Shown one piece after another: positions 25,058-35,866 of a stretch of DNA of 64,000 nt (the stretch's first letter is position 1; the number at the start of each line of letters is the position of its first letter). The DNA is taken from positions 46,539,434 to 46,603,433 of the forward strand of contig NC_081828.1 of NCBI RefSeq assembly GCF_030867095.1, given 5' to 3'. The notes under the pieces were generated by a model. That model did not search any database and was not told the DNA's origin. It saw only the letters and a list, made by a program, of their open reading frames with translations. Made by a program: the position numbers and the translations under genes. The DNA comes from Alligator mississippiensis. Taxonomy: Eukaryota; Chordata; Crocodylia; Alligatoridae.

Positions 25058-25725
25058 TCATAGAATCATAGAAAATTAGGGTTGGAAGGGACCTCAGGAG
25101 GTCATTTGGTCTAAACCCCTTCTCAAAGCAGGACCATCACCTACTACATCACCCCAGCCAAGGCTTTGTCTTGCTGGATCTTGAAAGCTTTCAAGGATGG
25201 TAGAACATCTCTGGGTAGCCTGTTCCAGAGCTTTACTACCCTCCTTTTCTCATATCTAATCTAAATTTCCCTTGCTGCAAATTGAGAACATTGCTTCTTG
25301 TTCTATCATCTGCCACCACTGAGAATAGTATAGCTCCATCCTTTTTTAAACTAACCTTTAGGTAGTTGAAGGCTGCTATTAAATCCCCTCTATCTTCTCT
25401 TCTCTGGACCCAATAAGCCCAGTTCCCTCAGTCTTTCCTCAGAAGTCATGTGCCCCAATGCCCTAACCATTTTTGTTGCCTTCCTTTGGACTCCAACTTG
25501 TCCTCATCCTTTCTGTAGTGGGGGGCCCAAAACTGAACACAGTACTCCAGATGTGGCATTACTCGTGCTAAAGAGAGGGGAATAGTCACTTCCCTCGATC
25601 TGTTGGCAATGCTCCTACTAATGCAGCCTAGTATGCCATTCGCCTTCTTTGCAACAAGGGTACACTGTTGGATCATATTCCGCTTATTGCCCACTGTAAT
25701 CTCCAGGTCCTTTTACTTCCTTTAT
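25058..25725 (-). mobile_element. CR1 LINE 3' fragment
   Basis: A CR1 copy on the - strand. Its 3' end lies at 25058 (+ strand TCATAGAATCATAGAAAATT), and the ORF2 C-terminus runs leftward to about 25725. The - strand translation contains CTLVAKKANGILGCISRSIA and LARVMPHLEYCVQFWAPHY, the usual CR1 C-terminal segment after the RT. It is 5'-truncated and frame-broken. It is related to the 16.9-kb copy (compare ALVAKKANSIVGCIGW there). Confidence 0.9.
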
Positions 25726-28500
25726 AGTATTTTAGTGAGACTTTTGGCTTTGCTTTTTGGTGTATTCTCTTCCTAAAACAATCAGTGGGAAGAATTCAAT
25801 GCATTTGTATTTCTTTGGCACTCTTTATCACGTGGGTGTGTCAATGTCTTTGTTTCCTTAGCTGTTGCTGCATATGCAGGTTGGCACACACCTACTGACA
25901 CTGAACAGCACCTGACACCCAAACTAGTTGTACTGAAATTAGCAGATGAAACACTGGTTTTATGGAAATCATTGAATTCAAGTGGGCCAAGATTTCACCC
26001 AATGAGACTAATTGTGGAAGTAGCTTTGCTCATGCTGTGTCAGTTTAGTCTGTAATAACTCTGTTGATGAGTGCTCACCCATCATATATGTGTGTCCTTT
26101 TTGTCTATTTTCTGTCCAATACTGAGACAGTTTTGGCTTCCAGTTGAGAGCTATTATTTCAAACATTTAAATAACACAGACATTGAGAAATTGAATTAAG
26201 GTATTGAAAATTTGCTAAACGTTTGGCAGTATGAAAGGATAAATGGAGATGCCAAAAAGACTGTTACACTCAACCATCATGCAGCTTGTCTACTAAACAG
26301 CAATGTTTTCATTTATATCTGTTCCTTTTCAACTAAACCATAGTGCACCAAAATATTCTTACATCTTTCTTTCTCCTCAGTGATAAAAGTCCCTATCAAT
26401 CAGATGATGATCACTTACTCCAGAATGCTTTTTAAGTGTGAACAAGCTTATTAAAGAAGATGGAAGTGGCCCTTAATTGATTATTCCTGCAGTTTAACAT
26501 CTGTTTCTTTGATTTCCCTCTCAGAATATCAGCTACCACACGGCCTATCTCACCTCAGGCCAATAACTCACAAGGAGCTAACAAATGTTTACTGTGGTGC
26601 CTGATTTATCTGGAAGGAATGAGCAGACAGATGTGGTGGATGGATAGGTGGGTAGATAATTCTGAAGTCAGTGAGTAAATACTAGCCAATTAAATACTAA
26701 TGAGTAATGAACATCATTGTGTTTTGATCCCAGAAGGCCTCACAAAGCCCCCTGTGTATTTAGACTGGAGATGAAGATCCCTGTTTCGCTCCATCAGCCC
26801 AGGGCCACCCTCACTTAGCCGCTGTCTGACCGTGTGCACCAGGCCAAGCCTAGCCTGATAACATCGCCGAGAGTATAGTAGTGCATTGTGTATGTGCAGG
26901 GATCTAGTTACTTGGGAATAGCTCAATGGAGGCTGAGTGCAAGATGACAAGAACAGGGGGGAATGACTAAGTTAAAAAGAGAAAAAAGCATCAAGAGGGA
27001 TTGTTTTTGAAATCCTATAGGATTGTCCTTATGATGCTTCCTAAAGAGTCAGACCGATCAGTCATTTAAACTCTGTAGGCAGAAGGGGAATTTGGGGAAT
27101 GCTTGAGTTTGGTTTTGAAACTTTCCAAAAGGGATTTTTACAGCGTGATCTGCCTCTTGGCACTTACCTGGTACGTCTACTTTTGTCCTGTATTAGTATG
27201 TAGTATTCTCAAATACTCTGCAGTACTAACATATTATTCTACAGTGCTGCACTTCTAGGAGCAGCCTCCTACCTGCTGCTATGCTGATTCTATCTACTGG
27301 TACCTTTGCTAAGACTGGAGATGCTGCAACCTATCTGTGTACCAGCCCCTCTAAATATACCACGCCTTTGATAGGGCAGTGTGACAGAGGAGCTAAAAAT
27401 CACCCTGACCTAATCATCTTTATTCTCTTATCTGGAACATCCAGCCCTGGCAGAATTAGTGTGAGCATCGGGCATGTTGACAGGCTTTTTGCTGTCCTGA
27501 AGGAACTGAACTTAAATGTAAACTATATAAAGGCACTCGATGCTCTCAGGAGAGCGAAGGACCATGAAGCCGCACCCTTCTGTCACTACCAGTCCAAACT
27601 GAAGCTGAAGTGGACTGTTACCAGTTGCCTTGTATACAAACTATCCATATGACCATTTTATAAAGCTGTGCTGAAAGGGTTAATAGTGGCCCATAATGCT
27701 GTCAGCTTGAAATACAGCAGAGGACATGATAGGAGCAGATCCTCTGATAGGACTCTAGCTTCATAGATAATCTTTTTTAGATGCGGGCCTCTCGTTCAAC
27801 TGCCTGCTCAGTTACAGGCTTCCTGCACGTAGCCTTGGGCAAATCATTTAGTATCCAGATGGAGAGAGAGACTAAGAACAATATTTCCCTGTATTATAGG
27901 CATATAAAGAAGATAAATATATCAATAGGGATGAGGTGATCAGATGCTATGGCAATAGAAACTGTGTGTATGCTTATTTACAGTGAGGATCTTGCTCAAA
28001 GATGTCTTCAGTGCATTCAAAACCAGTAAAAACAGTGTTGGCGTTTACCTGTAATTAATCCATTGTCTTCTGTGGTGGCAGACTTCCCATTTAAGAAAAA
28101 ATTCAAGTGACTATGGTAATGAGGAAACCATGAAGGTTGTGAGAAAAGTATTAGATCCTGTAGGCTCTCAGAGTGGAGAATGAGATCCTTTCAATACAGG
28201 TCCTTGGAACTGTCCTACAAAATTTAATAGCAGAGGTTACTTTCCATTCAATTCTTCAGGCTTAAAAAAAAATCTTATTAAATTTCACAGGGCTGTTCAT
28301 GAGGGAGTAGTATCCTTTGCAAGATGGATCTGGGAAGTTCATGGAAAAAAAATCTTAAAATATATATTCTGAGGAAAAGCTTGCAAGGTGTTTAAACTAG
28401 GGACAAATACTAAGATACAAGGAGCGATAAGCAGTTCCTTTTGGCACTGACATTATTTCTCTTTGTATTTACAGACCCATAGGGAGGCAGGATCTCAACT
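25726..28500. other. non-coding flank; possible conserved regulatory stretch
   Basis: Unique-looking sequence. At 26395-26402 ATCAATCA is the reverse complement of TGATTGAT, a PBX-HOX consensus octamer. TTAATTGATTATT follows at about 26474. A 124-codon open frame lies at 27281-27652 without a recognisable domain. No gene is called. Confidence 0.4.
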
Positions 28501-31496
28501 GTTGGTCCTTAAAACCTGAAATGTAACTTTAAACTTCCCATGCAATAAGGCCAGTGTCTAAAATACTATTCTGTGGCTCATGAGTTACAGCCCCATTATT
28601 CCCAATTTTACCATTGCTGTTAAACTTGAAACAGGGTAGAACTGGTTTAACTTGGCACAGTGCCCCTAATGGTAGGGAGTGATTACGGGAGTGGCCATGC
28701 AAGAGGATGCACTGGAAAACAGGGAAGGGAACTGAGGAATAGTGGGAGTATAGAAAGCTTGATAGGCTGCAAGGAACTGTTAAAGATGGAGAAGAATTGT
28801 TAGAGCAAATGTGCAGTTTGCCAGTTAACTGCATGCCAGGTGCTTGTGTGAGAGATGTATTGATGTTTCAGAAAACTCCTCGCCTACAGTAGGATGACTC
28901 AGCCTGACATGCCTGTAGACAAACTGACTATCCTGCCCTTGATTCCCACTGGTTCATACCACACAAGAAGAGAGAAGTCATGCAACCACTTAAGGGGCTT
29001 GCAGGGCAGCAGCAGCAGTCTGCTCAGTGCTACCCACCCCTAAGCTAGGAGCTATGGTTCCTGATTTTCTTTTCTTTTTTTCCTTGCCTGATCGTCACCC
29101 TTGGCAGGGTGTTTATGTGCAGTGGTGTAAAGTATGAGAACCTAGAAGAGGATTTGTGGATGCACCAGGTGTGCGTGCGCTGTGTAGGGCCAGGCTGGGG
29201 TAAGAGGGTAGAAAAGCAAGAAGAATGATTTTGGTTACACAAGAGAGGCTGAGTTTGTGAGGATGGGTTACAGACAGGGAGTCTGGTGGGCTGGGGGAAG
29301 GCTAAGAATGAATGCTGGTCTAATTTTAGTCACTGAACTGTTGTTGTTTGACTTATGTCATGTCTCCTCCAGTAACCATTGGGGTTTTCAGGGCAGCTTC
29401 ATTCTCTGAGTTCTCTGCAGCCATCAGATTGGGATGATGTGCCAACTCTGCCTAGCAATGTCATCCTAGGGAGATGATCTAGTGGAGCTGCCTAGAATCC
29501 TAGAACAGACCCATCTATCAGCCATTAACAAAAAAAGGTCTCTGTTTCTTCCCTAACCCAAGAATCTCTTATGAGCGAGTATTTTTGGGGAGAGGTGACT
29601 TAAGTGAAGAAACCCAGAGGAGAAATGTCACATCATAAATCAATCTTAAAACCATGACATTCTATACCTATGCTGAAGCCTAGGCACTAATTTAATCCTG
29701 CTTAAAACCTGGCCTGGTCTACTAATAGAGAAGGTTATGGAGCCATGGTTCTACCTTTTCCTTGCCATGTTTGAAGCAGTGTGTTCTCCATAGTCTGCAT
29801 GGGAGATGATAGGCCCCCATACACAAAAAAAGAGCATTAAGTCTGATTCTTATTTAATATTGGCTGAATTTTTCCAAGAGTGAAACACCCAAACCTATTG
29901 GTTTATAATGGGAGTGTAATCAATTTAGGCCCTTTGAAATTTCTAATTTATGTTTATAAGGTGTCGTACAGGTAAATCTCTAGACTAGAATGCTTTAGGA
30001 AAACCAAAAAGGAACCTGCATGTAGTTTTAGTCCAACCTCCTGTATATACATCTTGGAATGGTTGATACTTCACAGATAAAACTGTCCATAAAACCAAAA
30101 CAATATGCTGAATACAGGGGGAAAGGAGGGGTGGAGGGAAGAAGGGAATCTCCATCAGGGCTAATGTATCCAGTTTCTCTCATCGTTTGGGTTTCCTAGT
30201 ATTTGAAAATGTAAATGATTCACATTCTTGACTCTGCCAAGGTGAGCCCAGGTGCACCACAACGTTCCCCCCACGCATTCCTCTCCACCTGCAAGCTCAC
30301 TGACAGCCAGTCAGCCAGGCAGACAGACCAACTATTGTGCTGCACAGAGCAGGTTCTCAAATGCATATGCATCAGCTGTGTGCAGGGCAATAGATCAAAT
30401 GCCACAAATGGTGTTTGTACCACGTAACTTGCAACTGTTCCAGTAAATAAGTTGCACAAAGGTGCAATCTTTGAAGAGTTTAATCTTTTCTCTAGAAGAA
30501 AAAACAATATACAAGCAACAGCACCCAAACCATTCTTGCTCCTATGGTTTGGCAGAACATAAGCCAGTTCAATGTACAATGAAAATAACCTGAATGGCAA
30601 CATCTTGGCTTTCACACTGGTTAAACTCTAGAACTAGTTAACACATTCAACTTCTTTATAAAGTTTCTGTCAAGGAGGATTAGCAGTGAGTTGACAGACT
30701 TCTGTTAGGGCTCCAGTGAACTTTAATTACTAAATATCCTTGCAAAACTGCACATTAAACAAGCCCCCCCCCCCCCCTTGCCTCTTCTGCCAAAATACTG
30801 AAAATAAGAACAAGCTATCCAGATACATAAGGCTTGTGCAAGGACTTAACATGTTTTCACATACATGAATTAGGACTCCTACCATCATGTGGTACTGTTT
30901 TGACAGCAACAATAATGGTACAGGCTTTGGACCAGAGGTCTCCCAGGTAGAAAGAATACAGTGTGTACATGGAGGGGGAGGGGGGAAGAAGGGGGATGTG
31001 GTAGGGTGACATTAGAGTATCTCTATGGTGGCCAGAAAAAAAGAGAAAACTGGGGTGGCAGGAGATTTTGTAGAAAGGAGCTGCCATGATGAAAGCCTTC
31101 TGAAGGAATGATTGCTTTGGTGCAATTAGGAAGGTTGGTCACTCTATCAAGAAGTCTCCAGAGTTACCTTGGATTTGTCATAATGTCCTCGGAAGCCCTA
31201 AAATTTAGAACATTGCACTCTTACGACACTTTGAACGTTTCTGCAGTGCTGTGCTGAGTCTACAGAGGCAGAATAAATTATTGTATTTTCTCACACAAAA
31301 CATGAATCCACATCCCCTCCAAATTGGGGTGCATGTATTAAGCAGGGAAGCTGTTTTCTTCACTGGAAAAGAAACACTCCTGGATATACTGTGTGTGCCA
31401 TGCAGCTGCCAAGTTGGATGCTGCCTGTGTCTGGTTCAGCAAGCCGAAGGGGCAGTCCTTGTGTTAACCCTTTCATAGCTGTACCTCTTGCCAGAG
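28501..31496. other. non-coding flank, nothing recognised
   Basis: About 3 kb without recognisable genes. It contains a run of 15 C at about 30763-30778. Open frames are short and carry no known motif. Confidence 0.45.
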
Positions 31497-32256
31497 CTCT
31501 ATACCTTATACCTGTATTCATTGGTGTGCTGATTAGAACTCATTGGAGCAGACTTGATTAATCAAAGACTCAATTAAGTGAATCTGCTTCATGTTCTAAT
31601 TACAACACAGTGTTTCTGCACCATCGTGTGTATTAAGCCCCCGTGCATTTAAAAATGAGTGCAGGGCACTTTAACTAAACCTCATCAAATGATAAAGCAT
31701 TAGGGCTGTTCCATTTCGCCTTGAGTTCTGATGGTTTGCGGGAACAGTGTTTCATCTCGAATTTAATTTTGAGTCGAAACAGCTGTTCCGTTCCATTCCC
31801 TCAAAACAGAAAGGCTGTTTTGACGCTGTTTCGAGTTTCACCAGGGCCGGGAGGCAGCGCAGCTGGGCTGCCTCCCACCCCCAGTGCAATCAAGTGGATC
31901 CCAGTGCCGGATCTTGCACTGGGGATGGGAAGTCAGCCCAGCTGGACTGACTTCCCACCCCCAGCCTATGGTTGAAACGTTTCGACTTTCAAAACATTTC
32001 GACCAGCCTCATTTTGTTTCGAGGCTATTTCAACTGGCTTTGTTTTGTTCCAATTTTGCTATTTCAACCTTGAAATTGGTCAAACAGTGTCAGAATGAAA
32101 CGGATGGTGAAATTTCACACAGCCCTATAAAGTATCCCGTGGCCATTTTTAAATGCATGGGGACTTAATACATGTCATGCTGCGGTGTTTTAATTATAGT
32201 GGCTGTCCCAGAGCCATTCTAATTAAACCCCCCCAAGCATGTGTATAGGCAGCCCC
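31497..32256. mobile_element. palindromic Harbinger-like MITE, copy D, split by an insertion
   Basis: Two outer segments (about 31497-31700 and 32128-32256) match the two halves of the family seen at 11.2 and 35.5 kb. The left half has GAGCAGACTTGATTAATCAA and GGGCACTTTAACTAAACCTC. The right half has TTTTAATTATAGTGGCTG and the terminal GTGTATAGGCAGCCCC. The centre is interrupted by a 427-base hAT-like element at 31701-32127. The left boundary is approximate because that end has decayed. Confidence 0.65.
31701..32127. mobile_element. non-autonomous hAT element nested in the MITE
   Basis: Ends read TAGGGCTGTTCCATTTC and, reversed, TAGGGCTGTGTGAAATTTC. The flanks are TAAAGCAT (31693-31700) and TAAAGTAT (32128-32135), an 8-bp duplication agreeing at 7 of 8 positions. 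The arms carry many TTTCGA-like motifs (GTTTCGAGTTTC, GAAACGTTTCGAC). The centre is a GC-rich inverted repeat around 31850-31965. It shares its first nine end bases (TAGGGCTGT) with one end of the 18.7-kb element, suggesting related mobilisers. No transposase. Confidence 0.85.
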
Positions 32257-32516
32257 TGTGCCTGAAGCAACAAGTGAGCTGCTGGTAGTATGGTAGTATC
32301 TAGATGAGTCTTGTGATATAGAAACATCATTTTATTTATAGGAACTTATATATAAACAACATATAATAGAGAAGTAAATCTTGCTACTGCCCTTGAAGAG
32401 GTTTGGGGCCTAACTTGCATGATCTAAAATAAGTCCTCTTGGAAACAGAGTTTACAGGGAGTATGGCATTCCAGGAGACAGTCTGCCATCCCCGGAAGGT
32501 CCTTCTGCCTCATTAG

Positions 32517-34071
32517 TAGGGATCTGGGTTTTCTGTTTCCCATGGCACATGGAGAAAAACAAAGATTTCCCCTTTTACCCAAGAAAAACAGCAATTTCTC
32601 ATTTTAATGGAAAAACGCTTGGATTTTGCACTTTTGCAAAGAGCTCTCTGCAGGCTGGCAGAGTTGCAGCCTGCAAGAGGCTTGGGGGTGCAGGAGGAGG
32701 GCGGTCAGGCAGAGGGTGCAGCCTGGAGAGCAGCTCCCGCAGGTAAGTCTGGGGGGCAGGGAGGATTGAGACCCCCAAAGGAAGGGAGTGAGTTGGGCAG
32801 GGCTGGAGCTGGGGCTCCTTCCCAGCCAGGTGGTGCATGGGGCTTGGGGCCTGGGGCTGCAGTGCACAGCTGCAGGGCCCTGGCAGGGAGTGGGACAAGG
32901 CTTGTCCAGGGGGTGGATGACAAGGGAGTGGCTTCCCACCACTGCATACACTCCTGTGGGGCAGCAGGGGGGACTTGTGCCGTGCAGGGTGGGGGTGGGC
33001 TGCACACCACAGGCTCAGGCTCCCCACCCTGCTGCCCTCCCCCAGGGCCTCTGCAGCCCAGCAAGTGAGACCTGGTGCTGCAGGGCAGAGCTGGGCTAGG
33101 TGGGGAAGCTCCTTGCTGCTGCAAGCCCCACATCACCTTGGCAAGGTGCCTCTGCCCACCCAGCAGCAGTGGGGACGATGGCATGGGGTTGTGTCCCTCA
33201 CTACTGCCAGGCAGGCATGGGGCGCATCGCCAGGGCAGCACAGAGCTTGCAACGGCAAGGAGCTTCCTTGCCTGGCATCACTCTGCCCTGCCATTCTGGG
33301 TCCTGGCCACTGGGCTGCAGAGGCCTCGGTGGAAAGCAGCAGGGTGGGGAACCTGAGCCTGCAGTGCACAGCCCTTCCTTGCCCTGCACACAGATTTGGG
33401 GGACATGGGTTCTCTTATCCCCCCTCCCACCCCCTCCCAGAGTGCCTGGAACAGTGAGGAGTCCTCTCTGCCCAAGCCTGTAGCAGGCAGCCTGCACCTG
33501 CCCCACATGGGCTCTACTGTGGCCAGGCTGCCCATGGGGGTGGGAGCCAGGCTCTGCACTCTGCTATGCTGCAGCAGCCTCCACCTCTTTCGGGCGGCAG
33601 CTGGGGATCAGGCACTGCTGTGGGATGCAGGGGGCTGTATGCTCAGGTCCTTGGCCCTGTAGCCCTGGCAGCTGGCAGCCCCCTCCAGCAGGGCTTCAGG
33701 GGCAGGGGGCTGTGTGTGTGGTGGGGGAAGTGAGGGCCACCAGCAGGGCTAGGGGGCTTGGGGGGGGGGGGGGTGAGGAGCCTGGACCTGCATTCTGTGA
33801 GCTAAGGGCGTAGGGAGAGCTCTGATTTTCCATGATAAAAAACCCAAAATCAAATACTAAAATGTATAGGTACTTAATTTATTTTACTATAGTGATTGAG
33901 GCACTGGTAGGCTTCCAAACTGCTTTAAAATTATAAATGTATCAATAAAACATTGTGTTCAATTGATACATATATAGTATGTAGTGGTGTTTCATTTTAA
34001 TCACAGATTTGGGGGGGTTATCAGAAAACTTGTGATATTTTTTTTTTTTTTTTTTATCAGAGAAAACCAGG
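32517..34071. mobile_element. large non-autonomous hAT-like element with GC-rich foldback core
   Basis: The left end TAGGGATCTGGGTTTTCTG and the right end (reversed CCTGGTTTTCTCTGATAA) resemble each other. The flanking octamers CTCATTAG (32509-32516) and ATCATTAG (34072-34079) agree at 7 of 8. Between AT-rich ends lies a GC-rich core (about 32640-33810). In it, 32981-33130 reappears inverted at about 33244-33393, with a spacer of about 113 bases. Many overlapping long open frames on both strands result from the low stop density of GC-rich DNA and the inverted repeat. None shows a protein motif. The right terminus is less certain than the left. Confidence 0.55.
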
Positions 34072-34079
34072 ATCATTAG

Positions 34080-35546
34080 ATTGTCTCCTACGATGCTGCA
34101 CTTCCTAGACACTTTATATGTTCCCAGAAGGGCTCACTCTGTCACAATCAGCCATGACTCTGAAAAATTTATTTTCTACCTTCTTCCAAAAACAAAGTGC
34201 ATGTTTTATTTGGGGGACAGGGGGTGTATGTGAGAATATATGGTAGCCCTGATACAGCACTGCATGCACTCAGGTCTGTCACTTCTGTTTGAAGATGTAG
34301 CCTCTGTCTCCCTTGGGAGCAGGTGAGTTAACATCTGGCCAGTATGTTGCAGAAACAGGGACCTGTGATTTTTAAAGAGCAGAGATACAGCTGTCTTGTG
34401 TACAACCCTACTGGTTCACCCAGCATCTGGGTTAGTGCATTGCCCTGCATTGTACAGAAGTTTCTTGCGTTGCAGGTCTCAGAAGCAATATTCATCCAGG
34501 CAGAAACAGGCAGCAGCTTAAAGGAATAATAAGTAATGATTACAAACAATCTCTCATACACTCCTTTTTGAATTCAGAGGGATCATCTGAAGCAGATGCA
34601 TTCTATGTCCCCTCTCCACTACGCCAGCTCTAAGGCTGGCAGGTCAGCAGCAAGGCTGAGCCTTGACTCTCTCCACTCTTGGCAAATTGGCATAGATGAA
34701 ATGTTGCCAACTTGGTGACTTTTAATGCTAGATCTAGCAGTTATTGGATGTTGGGGGACTATTTCAAGAACTTCAACTAGTTTGTGAGTAAATCTCTCAG
34801 GCGGTTTCCACTATGCCACCTCTTCCTCAGCCATATTTTCAATGCCTTGAACTTTGAAAGGGTTGATATGGGAGCCTTAATAGTAGCTCTTATGTCACTG
34901 AAGGCTCATCTATGCAGCAGGCAGCATTGATAGAGCAGTTGTGTATCAGGACTGACACACATCTTCTGCATAAATCATAGCCAGGTTTAGGCCTTTTATT
35001 TTTACTATATTTGACTCTTTGTGATTTTTTTTTTTTTTTTTAAGTGAATAGTCCAAGACTTCCTGGGGGTGGGATCTCAACACAACAGGGAAACTTTCAT
35101 GTGGTCTTAATCTTTTGTGAAAGCCTTCGAAGTCACGTCTTCAGCAAATTATTTATTCAATCTAAAATGCTGCACAGTAACATTACTTTTCCAGCTGTTT
35201 GATCTGTTATTGACTGAGGGAATGCAATGATTTCAACTCTCATTACAAGTTTTGGAAGATATGGGTTTTATTTGTTTAAAACATCTCATGAGAACATAGA
35301 AATGTTGTACTAGGTCAGGCCACTTGTTCATCTAGCACTGTATCCTGCGCCTCTGTGGCAGAATGTGGATGCTATGTGAAGAAGTATTCATACAGAACGT
35401 ATCCAGATGGTGCTGTCCCCTGTCCCTCCCCCCCGCAGCTTCCAGAGTTCTGCTCAATGACATAGTTGTATTCTTGTGTAACTAAGAAAAATGTATCTAA
35501 CACCAGGAAGCTTCTAAACTACTTGGTAGCAGAGAAAGTATGACTG
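34080..35546. other. non-coding flank with a repeat remnant
   Basis: About 1.5 kb. Around 35288-35400 the text ACATAGAAATGTTGTACTAG, GTCAGGCCACTTGTTCATCT and AGCACTGTATCCTG matches a repeat I recall as common in turtles and crocodilians (family not named with confidence). An 18-T run lies at 35024-35041. Confidence 0.45.
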
Positions 35547-35549
35547 TAA

Positions 35550-35863
35550 GGGTGTTTATACACATTCTCAGGGAGTGGAGCACTTTTAATAAGAGTGGTT
35601 CAGAGAGCCACTCTAAACACCTGAAGTGTCACGTGCATCCACGTCCCCATGCTGAAAAATGGCAGTGGAGGTGCTTTAACTAAAGCTCATCGAATGAGCT
35701 TTAGTTAAAGTGCCCCACCACCGTTTTTCAGAGCGCGGACGCTGATGCATGTGATGCTGGAATCTGCTGGAGCACAGAAATGACCACGTTTTAAGCGAGT
35801 CTGCTCCGACATGCTGCAATTACAGTGCATTGGAGCAGCCTTGCTGTACATGTATAGGTGCCC
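35550..35863. mobile_element. palindromic Harbinger-like MITE, copy B
   Basis: A 314-base copy flanked by TAA on both sides (35547-35549 and 35864-35866). The ends are GGGTGTTTATACACATTC and, reversed, GGGCACCTATACATGTAC. The centre near 35691 is a perfect palindrome with 17-base arms, CTTTAACTAAAGCTCAT, around CGA. The transcript of either strand would fold into a single hairpin of about 300 bases. This is the best-preserved of the four copies in the window. Confidence 0.85.
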
Positions 35864-35866
35864 TAA

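Noticed and set aside
27281-27652. 124-codon open frame, considered as a lost exon or ACT-like domain
   Set aside because: The faint resemblance of VDRLFAVLKELNLNVNYIKA to amino-acid-hydroxylase regulatory regions is too weak. No splice context or second exon was seen.
32599-33813. Cluster of long overlapping open frames on both strands
   Set aside because: GC-rich foldback DNA inside a transposon-like element. The frames mirror each other through the inverted repeat and show no protein motif.
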